Assembly (NCBI RefSeq): GCF_042660285.1
Contig: NZ_JBHSTP010000001.1
Span: forward strand, 868,001 to 932,000
Direction: 5' to 3'
Source: Luethyella okanaganae
Lineage (GTDB): Bacteria; Actinomycetota; Actinomycetes; Actinomycetales; Microbacteriaceae
Length of the DNA: 64,000 nt
Shown here: piece after piece, positions 1 through 9,289 of the stretch
How the letters are laid out: each line of letters begins with the position of its first letter
How positions within the stretch are numbered: the first letter of the stretch is position 1
Notes under the pieces: generated by a model
Seen by the model: only the letters and a program-made list of their open reading frames with translations
Databases searched by the model: none
Told to the model about the DNA's origin: nothing
Made by a program: the position numbers and the translations under genes

Positions 1-897
1 GGGCGCTTCATTGCCGAAGTTGAGGGTGTTGCCGCATCCGGTGACGTCGATGTAGGCGCCGTGCGCATCCTGCCGGTAGTAGTTCGCATTGTCGATACCG
101 CGAAAACTCGAGGTGGGACCGTTCGGTCCCTCCTCTGCGGTGTGGTTGTAGACGACGTCGAGGATGACCTCGAGTCCGGCTTCGTGCAGGAGCTTGACCA
201 TGCCCTTGAACTCGCGTAGCACGGCATCCGGCCCCTCGGCCTGTGCGGCCGTCGTGGCATAGGCGGCGTGCGGGGTGAAGAAATTGAGGGTGTTGTATCC
301 CCAGTAGTTGCTGAGGCCCTGCTTGATGAGGCGCTGCTCGGAGACGAAGGCGTGCACGGGAAGCAGCTCGACGGCGGTCACACCGAGGTCTGTGAGCGCG
401 GCGATGGACCCCTCGTGGGCGAGCCCGGCATAGGTTCCGCGCAGCTCGGCCGGAACGGCCGGGTTAAGCTTGCTGAAACCGCGGACGTGTGCCTCGTAGA
501 CGATGCTGTGGTCGAGAGGGGTATTCGGCTTCTTCGTGCCGTTCCAGTTGAACTGGTCATCGACGACGACGGACCGCCACTCGCCCGCGCCGACCCTGAC
601 CAGGCCTCGGGCGTAGGGATCGACGAGCAGCTTCTCGGGGTTGAACGAGTTCGTCGGGCCGGTGGGACCGGAGACCCGAATGGCGTAACGCCGTCCGGGG
701 GAGAGACTCCGGGAGCGACCGTGCCACACATCGTGGGCATCACGCGTCATCGGGACGGTTTTGATGATCCAGTTGGGATCGGCGTCGTCGAAGAGGCAGA
801 TCTCCATGTTCGTGGCATTCGCCGACCACACTCGGAGCTCCCCGCCACCCGAGGTCGTTCGTGCGCCGAGGCCGGGCAGGGTTCGGGCGACCATCAT
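1..897 (-). CDS. glgX: Glycogen debranching enzyme (GH13, GlgX type), partial
   Basis: The gene runs off the left edge; 299 codons are present from the ATG at 897 (a second ATG follows directly). It encodes the amino-terminal half of a cytosolic isoamylase-type enzyme that cleaves alpha-1,6 branch points in glycogen. An N-terminal beta-sandwich domain occupies roughly residues 8-115. The catalytic barrel begins at YEAHVRGF (about 130), followed by ELLPVHAF, NYWGYNT and the GH13 region I motif DVVYNH (about 246). The catalytic Asp and Glu lie beyond the edge. No upstream in-frame start exists, so 897 is firm. It is divergent from the desulfurase gene with only 19 bp between start codons. A treZ- or treX-like enzyme is less likely, but the subfamily cannot be settled from half the protein. 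Confidence 0.88.
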   Translation of the reverse strand, partial: MMVARTLPGLGARTTSGGGELRVWSANATNMEICLFDDADPNWIIKTVPMTRDAHDVWHGRSRSLSPGRRYAIRVSGPTGPTNSFNPEKLLVDPYARGLVRVGAGEWRSVVVDDQFNWNGTKKPNTPLDHSIVYEAHVRGFSKLNPAVPAELRGTYAGLAHEGSIAALTDLGVTAVELLPVHAFVSEQRLIKQGLSNYWGYNTLNFFTPHAAYATTAAQAEGPDAVLREFKGMVKLLHEAGLEVILDVVYNHTAEEGPNGPTSSFRGIDNANYYRQDAHGAYIDVTGCGNTLNFGNEAP

Positions 898-903
898 GCG
901 TTC

Positions 904-910
904 TACAGTA
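904..910. promoter_or_regulatory. Shared, symmetric -10 element for two divergent leaderless genes
   Basis: The heptamer TACAGTA gives TACAGT (904-909) on the + strand and TACTGT (910-905) on the - strand. Each box is separated from its start codon by exactly 7 nt (ATG 917 on +, ATG 897 on -). This predicts two leaderless transcripts beginning at or next to their start codons. No convincing -35 is visible on either side. The assignment is by pattern only. Confidence 0.55.
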
Positions 911-916
911 GTGAGT

Positions 917-2146
917 ATGGCGGCCTATCTTGATCACGCCGCGACGGCCCCCATGCTCGCTGAGGCCATCGAGGCCTACACCTCGGCCATGACCGTCGTC
1001 GGCAACCCGGCGTCGATCCACAGCCCCGGCCAGAACGCCAAGCGGATGCTCGAGGAGGCTCGTGAGCGCGTCGCGTCCACCCTGGGTTGCGATCCGATCG
1101 AGGTCGTTTTCACCGGCAGCGGCACCGAGGCCGTGAATCTGGCCCTCAAGGGTCTGTTCTGGGCCCGTCCTGGCCGGAGGATCCTCATGCCGGGCGGAGA
1201 GCACCATGCGACGATCGACACGGTCGAGTGGCTTGAGAGGCACGAGGGCGCCGTCGTCGAGACGCTTCCGCTCGATGAGCTCGGGCGGGTCGATCTCTAT
1301 GCCCTTGAATCCGCCATCGCTGCGGATCCGGCCTCCGTCGCCTTCGTCACGAGTCTCTGGGCGAACAACGAGGTGGGAACCGTGCAGCCGGTCACGGCGA
1401 TCGCCGCCCTCTCGGCGCGTTTCGGCCTTCCACTCCACATCGACGCCGTCGCCGCCTACGGTCAGCTGCCGATCGATTTCGCCGGAGTGAGGAACGCCTC
1501 CTCCGGCGTCGATGGTTCCAACGGCATCGATGGTTCCGGTCTCGTGGCGCTGAGCGTATCCGCCCACAAGATCGGCGGTCCCGTCGGTATCGGCGCCCTC
1601 GTCCTGAGCCGAGCGGCAACGGTGGAACCACTCATTCACGGGGGCGGCCAACAGCGGCAGCTGCGCTCCGGAACGCAGGATGTCGCTGCCGCTGTGTCGT
1701 TCGCGGCAGCCGCATCGATCTCTACGGCACGCATCGACGATGAGGCGCTTCGACTGGCGCGCCTGCGCGATCGGCTCGTTGACGGTGTGACGACGGCGGT
1801 TTCGGATGCCGTGTCGAACGGTGACCCGAACCCGTCCGGCAGGCTGCCCGGCAACGCCCACTTCAGCTTTCCCGGCTGCGAGGGCGATTCGCTCCTGTTC
1901 CTGCTCGACGCCGCCGGGGTCGCCGTGTCGACCGGCTCGGCCTGCCAGGCCGGAATCCCTGAGCCGTCACACGTGCTGCGTGCCATGGGTCGCGGCGAAC
2001 TCGAAGCGCGCGGAGCATTGCGTATGACGCTCGGGCATACCTCGACCGAGGCCGACATCGACGCGTTCCTCGCCGCGCTACCAGGCGCCCACGCGCGGGC
2101 AGTGCTGGCAGGTCTCGCCGACCGCGTGACCTCCTTCGACCGCTGA
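917..2146 (+). CDS. Cysteine desulfurase family protein (class V aminotransferase fold)
   Basis: This is a PLP enzyme of 409 residues that takes sulfur from L-cysteine as an enzyme-bound persulfide, giving alanine. The N-terminus YLDHAATAPM is typical of the NifS/IscS family. The PLP-binding lysine is in SAHKIGGPVG (about residue 220). The persulfide cysteine is in STGSACQAG (about 340). A short insertion rich in Gly, Ser and Asp precedes the PLP lysine. I start at ATG 917 because a -10 box lies 7 nt upstream; a GTG at 911 is possible. It lies directly upstream of mnmA, so the likely job is supplying sulfur for tRNA 2-thiouridine. The family assignment is firm; the exact sulfur acceptor is inferred from position. 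Confidence 0.92.
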   Translation: MAAYLDHAATAPMLAEAIEAYTSAMTVVGNPASIHSPGQNAKRMLEEARERVASTLGCDPIEVVFTGSGTEAVNLALKGLFWARPGRRILMPGGEHHATIDTVEWLERHEGAVVETLPLDELGRVDLYALESAIAADPASVAFVTSLWANNEVGTVQPVTAIAALSARFGLPLHIDAVAAYGQLPIDFAGVRNASSGVDGSNGIDGSGLVALSVSAHKIGGPVGIGALVLSRAATVEPLIHGGGQQRQLRSGTQDVAAAVSFAAAASISTARIDDEALRLARLRDRLVDGVTTAVSDAVSNGDPNPSGRLPGNAHFSFPGCEGDSLLFLLDAAGVAVSTGSACQAGIPEPSHVLRAMGRGELEARGALRMTLGHTSTEADIDAFLAALPGAHARAVLAGLADRVTSFDR

Positions 2147-2203
2147 ACACGGGCGTCGTCGCCCGTGACGTGCCATCCATGCCGCCCGCGAAGCGAGAGA
2201 GCT

Positions 2204-2209
2204 TAGACT
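2204..2209 (+). promoter_or_regulatory. -10 box of mnmA, predicted leaderless
   Basis: TAGACT ends 6 nt before the GTG start at 2216, so the predicted +1 is the first base of the start codon. There is no Shine-Dalgarno sequence in front of the GTG. Confidence 0.5.
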
Positions 2210-2215
2210 GATCGG

Positions 2216-3358
2216 GTGAAAGTACTGGCAGCGATGAGCGGCGGTGTCGACTCCGCCGTCGCCGCGGCGCGAGCGGTCGAAGCCGGGCACGACGTGGTCG
2301 GTGTCCACCTCGCGCTCAGCCGCATGCCGGGAACCTTGCGCACCGGTTCCCGTGGTTGCTGCACGATCGAGGACTCGATGGATGCTCAGCGGGCCGCCAA
2401 CATCGTCGGCATCCCCTACTACGTGTGGGACTTCTCTGAGCGTTTCAAAGCCGATGTCGTCGACGACTTCATCGCGGAGTACTCGGCCGGTCGCACGCCG
2501 AACCCGTGCATGCGCTGCAACGAGCGCATCAAGTTCGCCGCGCTTCTCGAGAAGGCGCTCGCTCTCGGGTTCGACGCGGTCTGCACCGGGCACTACGCCA
2601 GCATCGTGATGGATGCCGACGGCAATCACGAACTGCATCGTGCGAGCGCCTGGGCGAAGGATCAGTCCTACGTGCTCGGAGTGCTCACGACGGAGCAGCT
2701 CGCGCACGCCATGTTCCCTCTCGGTGCCACCCCGTCGAAGGCGGAGGTACGCGCCGAGGCGGCTGAGCGTGGCTTCAGCGTGGCGAACAAGCCGGACAGC
2801 CACGACATCTGCTTCATCCCAGACGGGGATACTCGCGGCTGGCTGGCTGAGCGTGTCGGCGCCGAGGCCGGCGACATCCTCGATCGCGACGGCGCCAAGC
2901 TCGGAGAACACGAGGGTGCGCACGCCTACACTGTCGGACAGCGGCGCGGCCTGCATATCGGCAGGCCTGCGTCCGACGGGAAACCGCGTTTCGTGCTCGA
3001 GGTCCGGCCCAAGGAGAATGTCGTCGTCGTCGGACCGAAGGCGGCTCTCGCCATCACCGAGATCGCCGGATCGCGGTTCACCTGGGCTGGTCAGCCGCCG
3101 GAGTCGCCCGAGACGCCGTTCGACTGCGACGTCCAGATCCGCGCTCATGCCGACCCCGTCCCCGCACGGGCGTTCGTGATGTCGGACGCCGCTGGTAGGC
3201 ATGAACTCGTGATCACACCCTTTGCCCCCCTCAACGGGGTCGCCGCTGGGCAGACCGCCGTGGTCTACGTCGGCACGCGAGTGCTCGGTCAGACCACGAT
3301 CGACCGCACCGTGAGTGCGGTCCCCGTCGAGGATGCCGTCACAGCGCAGGCTCGATGA
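2216..3358 (+). CDS. mnmA: tRNA-specific 2-thiouridylase MnmA
   Basis: Encodes 380 residues, normal length for MnmA, which adds sulfur to C2 of U34 in tRNAs for Lys, Glu and Gln using ATP and a persulfide donor. The ATP PP-loop SGGVDS sits at residues 8-13. The two catalytic cysteines are in NPCMRCNERIKF (about 97-108) and DICFIPDG (about 197). The C-terminal third is the beta-barrel tRNA-binding part. Translation starts at GTG 2216. The stop overlaps the ligA start by four bases (ATGA), so the two genes are co-translated. The desulfurase upstream is the probable sulfur source. Confidence 0.97.
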   Translation: MKVLAAMSGGVDSAVAAARAVEAGHDVVGVHLALSRMPGTLRTGSRGCCTIEDSMDAQRAANIVGIPYYVWDFSERFKADVVDDFIAEYSAGRTPNPCMRCNERIKFAALLEKALALGFDAVCTGHYASIVMDADGNHELHRASAWAKDQSYVLGVLTTEQLAHAMFPLGATPSKAEVRAEAAERGFSVANKPDSHDICFIPDGDTRGWLAERVGAEAGDILDRDGAKLGEHEGAHAYTVGQRRGLHIGRPASDGKPRFVLEVRPKENVVVVGPKAALAITEIAGSRFTWAGQPPESPETPFDCDVQIRAHADPVPARAFVMSDAAGRHELVITPFAPLNGVAAGQTAVVYVGTRVLGQTTIDRTVSAVPVEDAVTAQAR

Positions 3359-5601
3359 CCGACGCCGCGTTCGAGAAGCTCGCGCTCGACGAGGCTGCCG
3401 CGCTCGCCGCTCAGCTGACCGTCAAGATCCTCGAGGGCCGCGATGCCTATTACGAGGGCGACGCACCGATCTACTCCGATGCCGAGTACGACGGCTACAT
3501 CCATGACCTGGAAACCCTCGAACGGCTGTTCCCCGAGCTGCAGAGCCAGGACAGCCCGACACAGACCGTCGGCGGCCGGGCGGAGACGACCCTGTTCGAC
3601 CCTGTCGAACACCTCGAACGCATGCTGAGCCTCGACAACGTGTTCTCGATCGAGGAGTTCGAGGCATGGGCCACGCGTGCCGAGCGCGACGCGGGCCGTC
3701 ACGTCGACTACCTGTGCGAGCTCAAGATCGACGGACTCGCCGTCAATCTGCGTTACGAGAGCGGTGTGCTGACGACCGCCGCGACTCGAGGCGACGGCGT
3801 CGTCGGCGAGGACGTGACCGAGAACATCCGCTACATCCGCTCGATCCCGGGGCGGCTGAGCGGCACGGGGCATCCTCCGCTCGTCGAGGTGCGCGGAGAG
3901 GTCTTCTTTCCGGTCGAGGCCTTCCGGGAGCTCAACGCGGCGCAGGCCGAAGCGGGCGAGAAGGTGTTCGCGAACCCCCGCAATGCCGCGAGCGGCTCCC
4001 TGCGGCAGAAGGCCGAGGGCAAGAACGCCGCACAGCTCGAACTCATGCACGCTCGGCTCGGACGCCTGCAGATGCTCGTGCACGGGATCGGGGCGTGGCG
4101 GAACCCGCCCGTGAGCAGCCAGTCCAGGGTCTACGAGCTTCTGCAGAGCTGGGGACTTCCGACCTCGAGTCACTACCGGGTCCTCGACTCCGTGCCCGGC
4201 GCGTCCGAGTTCATCGGGTACTTCGGCGAACATCGCGACAGCGTCGAGCACGAGATCGACGGAATCGTCGTCAAGATCGACGAGCTGGCATTGCACGACG
4301 AGCTCGGGGCGACGAGTCGTGCCCCACGCTGGGCGATCGCCTACAAGTACCCGCCGGAACAGGTCAACACGAAGCTGCTCGATATCGTCGTGAGCGTTGG
4401 CCGCACGGGGCGGGCGACACCGTATGCGGTGATGGAGAAGGTTCGAGTCGCCGGCAGCGAGGTGCGGCAGGCGACGCTGCACAACCAGGACGTGGTGAAG
4501 GCCAAAGGGGTGCTCGTCGGCGACACCGTCGTGTTGCGCAAAGCCGGAGACGTCATTCCGGAGGTGCTCGGCCCCGTCGTGGAACTGCGAGACGGCACTG
4601 AGCACGAGTTCGTGATGCCTGAGAACTGCCCAGAGTGCGGAACACCGCTCGCGCCGGCGAAAGAGGGCGACATCGACCTGAGGTGCCCGAACGCGCGTGC
4701 CTGCCCTGCGCAGGTACGCGGGAGAGTCGAGCACATCGGTTCGCGTGGTGCCCTCGACATCGAGGCGCTCGGCGAGGTCTCCGCCGCCGCATTGACGCAG
4801 CCGACCGTTCCGGTAGAGCCGCCGCTGCTGACGGAGGCCGGACTGTTCGCCCTCACCATCGACGACCTCTTGCCGATCGAGGTCTTCGTCAGGGATGCCG
4901 AGACCGGCTTGCCCAAGGAGGAAGAGGACGGCTCGGTCAAATTGCGCACGCCGTTCCGCCGTAACCCGTCCGCCGCCGAGAAGAAGGCGGGGCTCATCGA
5001 TCAGCAGGCATCCTCGAACGCCCTCAAGCTTCTCGACGAGATTGCGAAGGCGAAGACCAAGCCGTTGTGGCGGCTACTCGTCTCCCTCAACATCCGCCAT
5101 GTCGGGCCGGTCGCGGCCCGTGCCCTCGCCGATCACTTCGGCTCCCTCGCCGCGATCCGCTCGGCGAGTCGTGAGGAACTCGCCGAGGTCGACGGGGTCG
5201 GCGGCATCATCGCCGACTCGCTGCTCGACTGGTTCGCCGTGGACTGGCATGTGCACATCGTCGACAGCTGGGCTGCGGCCGGCGTGCAGTTCGCGACGCC
5301 GGGTCACCCGGGCCCAGGAGCGGCTGAGAGGGCCGACGGCGTACTCGCCGGGTTGACGGTGGTCGCAACAGGCAGCCTCGACGGCTTCACCAGGGAAGGC
5401 GCTCAGGAGGCGATCATCGCGGCCGGGGGCAAGGCGGCGTCGAGCGTCTCCAAGAACACCGACTTCGTTGCGGCCGGACCGGGGGCCGGCTCGAAACTGG
5501 CCAAGGCCGAGCAGCTCGGCATCCCGGTGCTCGACGCGGCCCAGTTTCGCTTGTTGCTGGAGAAAGGTGCGGATGCGGTGCAGCCGGATGAGGCCGAGTA
5601 G
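3355..5601 (+). CDS. ligA: NAD-dependent DNA ligase LigA
   Basis: Replicative ligase of 748 residues that seals nicks with NAD as cofactor. The adenylated lysine is in CELKIDGLAV (about residue 125). The adenylation and OB domains follow, then a four-cysteine zinc finger (CPECGTPL and CPNARACPAQ, about 422-450), the helix-hairpin-helix region (SLNIRHVGPVAARAL, about 577-592) and a C-terminal BRCT domain (about 660-740). It is longer than the roughly 670 residues common elsewhere because of an insertion of about 70 residues between zinc finger and HhH (about 475-545), seen in related actinobacteria. The start overlaps the mnmA stop. Confidence 0.97.
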   Translation: MTDAAFEKLALDEAAALAAQLTVKILEGRDAYYEGDAPIYSDAEYDGYIHDLETLERLFPELQSQDSPTQTVGGRAETTLFDPVEHLERMLSLDNVFSIEEFEAWATRAERDAGRHVDYLCELKIDGLAVNLRYESGVLTTAATRGDGVVGEDVTENIRYIRSIPGRLSGTGHPPLVEVRGEVFFPVEAFRELNAAQAEAGEKVFANPRNAASGSLRQKAEGKNAAQLELMHARLGRLQMLVHGIGAWRNPPVSSQSRVYELLQSWGLPTSSHYRVLDSVPGASEFIGYFGEHRDSVEHEIDGIVVKIDELALHDELGATSRAPRWAIAYKYPPEQVNTKLLDIVVSVGRTGRATPYAVMEKVRVAGSEVRQATLHNQDVVKAKGVLVGDTVVLRKAGDVIPEVLGPVVELRDGTEHEFVMPENCPECGTPLAPAKEGDIDLRCPNARACPAQVRGRVEHIGSRGALDIEALGEVSAAALTQPTVPVEPPLLTEAGLFALTIDDLLPIEVFVRDAETGLPKEEEDGSVKLRTPFRRNPSAAEKKAGLIDQQASSNALKLLDEIAKAKTKPLWRLLVSLNIRHVGPVAARALADHFGSLAAIRSASREELAEVDGVGGIIADSLLDWFAVDWHVHIVDSWAAAGVQFATPGHPGPGAAERADGVLAGLTVVATGSLDGFTREGAQEAIIAAGGKAASSVSKNTDFVAAGPGAGSKLAKAEQLGIPVLDAAQFRLLLEKGADAVQPDEAE

Positions 5602-5745
5602 CGATCGCGGCCAGCGTCCTACCCTCGAAAGCGGGGTGCACCGGCTGGTTGAGGGGACGTCCGCACCGCTAACATGGCTAAGAGAGTTGTGTACAGCGGC
5701 AGTCAGTGGTTCGTGCCATGCCGTTCGTGAGGGGACGTACCCGAA

Positions 5746-7113
5746 TTGCTGTTGGACGTGGCAGCCGTTCTTTCAGCCTCGCTGGCTCTTGGAGGAGTCT
5801 CCGAGGCCTTTGTCGCGCATGAGCCGACATCCCTGACGGTCGTCGCCGACATCGGCGTGAACAGCGATAACCTCCCGCCCTGGCTCAACACGGCATCTTT
5901 GTTCTCCGTATCGATCGATCCGGCCGCGTTGCAACGCGCGACCGGCATCAGCTTGCTCTCCGGCCTCTCCCGACTGAGTCGTAGCGACATCGTGAACTAC
6001 GTCACCGGCAACCCGCAACAGATCTCGGCGCTCCTGGATGCGCGGCTCGCGCCGAGTGACGTCTCGGCATGGTGGCAACGGATGACCGCGCTCGCGCGCA
6101 GCGACATGATCGCCGGCGCCCCAAGCCTGGTCGGCAATCTGGAGGGGGTTCCGTATCGCATGCGCGATAAGGCCAACCTGCTCACCCTCGACGCTGCTGT
6201 CCGGCAGCTGCAGGACCACCTCGATGCAGGCGTGGGCAAAGGCGTGCGTCAGCAGGTCACCAGACAACTCGCGATGCTCGAGCAGGTTCGGGAGGCCTTG
6301 ATTCCCAAGAAGGGCGAGGCGAGCAGGACTCTCGTCGCGCTCGACATCACGGGGCAGGGCCGCGCAGTCATCGCCGACGGAGATCTCGACCGGGCTAACT
6401 ACATCAGCTATCTCATCCCCGGAATGTATTTCTCGGTCGACCAGCAGATCGTCGACTGGGCCGACACGGCTTCGGTGCTGCACGACCAGCAGCAGGATTG
6501 GCTTCGACGGCTCCCCGACGCCGATGATCCGGGTGCGACGCCGACGGTCGCCACGATCGCCTGGATCGGCTACCAGACGCCCGATCTCTTGAATGTCGGG
6601 GGTCTGGATCTCGCTCAGGGGGGAGCCGATGCGCTCGAGCGCTCCTGGGCCGGCATCCGTGCCTCCCGGGGAAGCGACCAGCCATTCCTGGCGGTGCTCG
6701 CCCATTCCTACGGCTCCACGGCAGCGCTGATCGCGCTGGAACGGCACACGGTCGAGATCGATGCGCTGGCGCTCGTCGGATCTCCGGGGAGCACGGCCCA
6801 GTCGGTCGCTGCGCTGGATGTCGCGAACGGGAACGTCTTCGTCGGCGAAGCCGATTGGGATCCCGTGGTGAACACGGCGTTCTATGGAAGTGATCCGGGC
6901 ACCTCCTCCTATGGCGCCACTCGGATGGGTGTTGCCGGTGGAACGGATCCGCTCGATCACGACCATCTCGCGCCCTCGTTCGGCCACAACGACTACTTCA
7001 AACCAGGAAGCGAGTCGCTCAGGAACATGGCACTCATCGGCATCGACCGTGGTGCTTACGTGACGAGCGGCACCCGCATCGCGGACGGGACCACTCTCGC
7101 GCTCTCCCGCTAG
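5746..7113 (+). CDS. Alpha/beta hydrolase, DUF1023 family
   Basis: Encodes 455 residues. The C-terminal part carries an alpha/beta-hydrolase nucleophile elbow, LAHSYGSTAA (about residue 320), preceded by TIAWIGYQTPD and a dense run typical of DUF1023 proteins, a mainly actinobacterial family without an agreed substrate. The N-terminal half is helical and lacks a clear motif. The first 20 residues are hydrophobic and could be a weak signal or anchor. I start at TTG 5746: an in-frame TGA lies at 5728 and an AGGGG ribosome-binding site lies at 5729-5733. GTG 5758 is an alternative. It stands alone between ligA and the GGCTGT tract. Confidence 0.8.
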   Translation: MLLDVAAVLSASLALGGVSEAFVAHEPTSLTVVADIGVNSDNLPPWLNTASLFSVSIDPAALQRATGISLLSGLSRLSRSDIVNYVTGNPQQISALLDARLAPSDVSAWWQRMTALARSDMIAGAPSLVGNLEGVPYRMRDKANLLTLDAAVRQLQDHLDAGVGKGVRQQVTRQLAMLEQVREALIPKKGEASRTLVALDITGQGRAVIADGDLDRANYISYLIPGMYFSVDQQIVDWADTASVLHDQQQDWLRRLPDADDPGATPTVATIAWIGYQTPDLLNVGGLDLAQGGADALERSWAGIRASRGSDQPFLAVLAHSYGSTAALIALERHTVEIDALALVGSPGSTAQSVAALDVANGNVFVGEADWDPVVNTAFYGSDPGTSSYGATRMGVAGGTDPLDHDHLAPSFGHNDYFKPGSESLRNMALIGIDRGAYVTSGTRIADGTTLALSR

Positions 7114-7145
7114 TCGCATCCGTCGCTCAGCTCGATCGCGCCTTA

Positions 7146-7441
7146 GGCTGTGGCTGTGGCTGTGGCTGTGGCTGTGGCTGTGGCTGTGGCTGTGGCTGTG
7201 GCTGTGGCTGTGGCTGTGGCTGTGGCTGTGGCTGTGGCTGTGGCTGNNNNNNNNNNNNNNNNNNNNNNNNNNNNNNNNNNNNNNNNNNNNNNNNNNNNNN
7301 NNNNNNNNNNNNNNNNNNNNNNNNNNNNNNNNNNNNNNNNNGGCTGTGGCTGTGGCTGTGGCTGTGGCTGTGGCTGTGGCTGTGGCTGTGGCTGTGGCTG
7401 TGGCTGTGGCTGTGGCTGTGGCTGTGGCTGTGGCTGTGGCT
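7146..7441. repeat. (GGCTGT)n hexanucleotide tract interrupted by an assembly gap
   Basis: The unit GGCTGT is repeated without visible error for 101 bases (7146-7246) and again for 100 bases (7342-7441), about 17 copies each side. Between them are 95 undetermined bases (7247-7341), so the true copy number is unknown. The tract ends a few bases before the ribosome-binding site of the phosphoesterase gene. Its G2N4 spacing could allow weak two-layer G-quadruplexes. Long open frames through it (Ala-Val, Gly-Cys, His-Ser, Pro-Gln) are by-products of the repeat. Confidence 0.97.
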
Positions 7442-7458
7442 CATGGGAAGGAGGGCAT

Positions 7459-9249
7459 GTGGCTAAGAAGAGTCGGCGGCAGCCCGCAGAGGGGCAGAGA
7501 CATGACACCGACGATCCGGGTACCTCCCGGCGCCGTTTTCTGCAGGCGGGCGGTATCGCGGCCGCCGGAGTCGTCGTCGGGGGAGCAGCGGGGGGTGCCG
7601 TCGGGGCCGTGATCGGCCACGGGCTCGGGGTGAGCGAGGCTCACGACGACTTCGTAGCTCTCGACCCGCGCGCCAAACCTGGCTTCGACCATCTCGTCGT
7701 CGTCATGGGCGAGAACCGCTCGTTCGACAATCTGCTCGGCTACCTCTACTCCAGGGAGAACCTGCCGGATGGAGCCCATTTCGACGGACTCGACTTCGGC
7801 GAATACAGCAATCCGGGTGTCGACGGCTCGACGATCGCCGCGCATCCGTACGAGGGAACCACCGACCACATCATGGAGCAGCCCTCGCCGGATCCCGGTG
7901 AGGAGTATCCGCACGTCAACACCCAGCTGTTCAATCGGATCGACCCTGCCGCGAACGCAGACCTCCTCGTCGAGCAGATGGAGGTGCCGTACAACGCGCC
8001 CGCCCCTGGCCAGGGCCCGACGATGGACGGCTTCGTCACCGATTACCTCGTGAACTACAAAAGGCTCAAGAAGAATGCGTCGCCGACGACGGAGGAGCTC
8101 TCCACGATCATGGGGTCCTTCACCCCGGACATGCTCCCCGTCTTGAGTTCGCTCGCACGCAACTTCGCGGTCTACGACAACTGGTTCTGCGCCGTGCCGT
8201 CTCAGACGTTCTGCAACCGTTCCTTTCTGCACGCCTCGACCTCGCACGGTTTCGTCACCAACAAGCACGGCGGCGGCTACGGAAAATGGCTCGACGCTCC
8301 AGTCGTCCCGACGGTGTTCGACCGCCTCGAGGAGGCTGGACTGAGCTGGCGCGTGTATTTCGACGAAACGCAGCTCGTGTCGCTCACCGGGGTGCTCCAT
8401 GCGCCTTCGCTGCAGAAGTACTGGAGGACCGAGCGTTTTGCCACGATGCAGCAGTTCTACGACGACACGCGTACTGGCAGACTCCCCGCGTACGCCTTCA
8501 TCGAACCGCGCATGACCTACAACCACAATGATTTCCATCCGCCGTTCGGCGAGCTTCGCGAGAGCGTCGTCGACGGGCAGACCGTTGTCGACAGCGCGGT
8601 CTCCGACGTCAGAGCGGGGGAGGCGCTGATCCATGACATCTACACGGCGGTGAAGACGAGCGCGAGCAGCACGGGCTCGAACGCCGTGAACACCATGCTG
8701 CTGATCACCTTCGACGAGCACGGCGGGACCTACGATCATGTTCCGCCGCCGCGTGCGACCCCTCCTGACGACAGCGGTCCGGGCGAGATGGGGTTCGAAT
8801 TCGATCGGCTCGGATGCCGTGTGCCGGCGATCGCGATTTCGGCATACACGCGGGCAGGCACCGTCATCAACGATGAGATGCACCACGGCTCCGTCATCGC
8901 GACGCTCGCTCGGTTGCACGGCCTGAAGCCATTGACTCGGCGTGACGCCGGTGCGAACGACATGTTCAACGCCGTCAACCTCGACAGCCCCCGGCACCCG
9001 TCTACGTGGCCGTCGCCGACCCCTCAGTACATTCCACCGAACCCGCAGACGACGGCACCGCATCCGGGGCACGCGCACAAGGACAAACCCCTGAGTCCGC
9101 CTGCGCGCGGTCTGCTCGGACTCCTGATCGCGAAATACGCCGGCCCCGGCGTGGAGGAGCCGCAGACGTATGGGGAGGCCTACGAGCAGCTGCGCCGCTA
9201 CGGAGCCGGACTGTTCGGCGCACCAAAGCAGGTCGGCACACCAAAGTAG
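7459..9249 (+). CDS. Tat-exported phosphoesterase (phospholipase C / acid phosphatase family)
   Basis: Encodes 596 residues of the phosphoesterase family that includes non-specific phospholipase C and AcpA-type acid phosphatases. A twin-arginine signal, TSRRRFLQAGG (about residues 22-32), and a hydrophobic stretch to about 55 direct folded export. Family motifs are VVVMGENRSFDNLLGY (about 78-93), FAVYDNWFCAVPSQT (about 235-250) and ITFDEHGGTYDHVPPP (about 415-430). I start at GTG 7459 because AAGGAGG at 7448-7454 precedes it. The frame stays open through the GGCTGT tract but has no start there. Substrate is not determinable: phospholipid or phosphomonoester are both possible. The upstream tract may affect expression. 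Confidence 0.9.
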   Translation: MAKKSRRQPAEGQRHDTDDPGTSRRRFLQAGGIAAAGVVVGGAAGGAVGAVIGHGLGVSEAHDDFVALDPRAKPGFDHLVVVMGENRSFDNLLGYLYSRENLPDGAHFDGLDFGEYSNPGVDGSTIAAHPYEGTTDHIMEQPSPDPGEEYPHVNTQLFNRIDPAANADLLVEQMEVPYNAPAPGQGPTMDGFVTDYLVNYKRLKKNASPTTEELSTIMGSFTPDMLPVLSSLARNFAVYDNWFCAVPSQTFCNRSFLHASTSHGFVTNKHGGGYGKWLDAPVVPTVFDRLEEAGLSWRVYFDETQLVSLTGVLHAPSLQKYWRTERFATMQQFYDDTRTGRLPAYAFIEPRMTYNHNDFHPPFGELRESVVDGQTVVDSAVSDVRAGEALIHDIYTAVKTSASSTGSNAVNTMLLITFDEHGGTYDHVPPPRATPPDDSGPGEMGFEFDRLGCRVPAIAISAYTRAGTVINDEMHHGSVIATLARLHGLKPLTRRDAGANDMFNAVNLDSPRHPSTWPSPTPQYIPPNPQTTAPHPGHAHKDKPLSPPARGLLGLLIAKYAGPGVEEPQTYGEAYEQLRRYGAGLFGAPKQVGTPK

Positions 9250-9289
9250 GATTGTCTGGAACCCCCAACGAAGCTACAGACGGAGTCGC

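Noticed and set aside
7127..7508. Open frames through the hexanucleotide tract (His-Ser, Gln-Pro, Ala-Val and Gly-Cys repeats), including an upstream extension of the phosphoesterase
   Set aside because: They exist only because the hexamer has no stop in any frame. The phosphoesterase has a strong ribosome-binding site and start (7459) after the tract.
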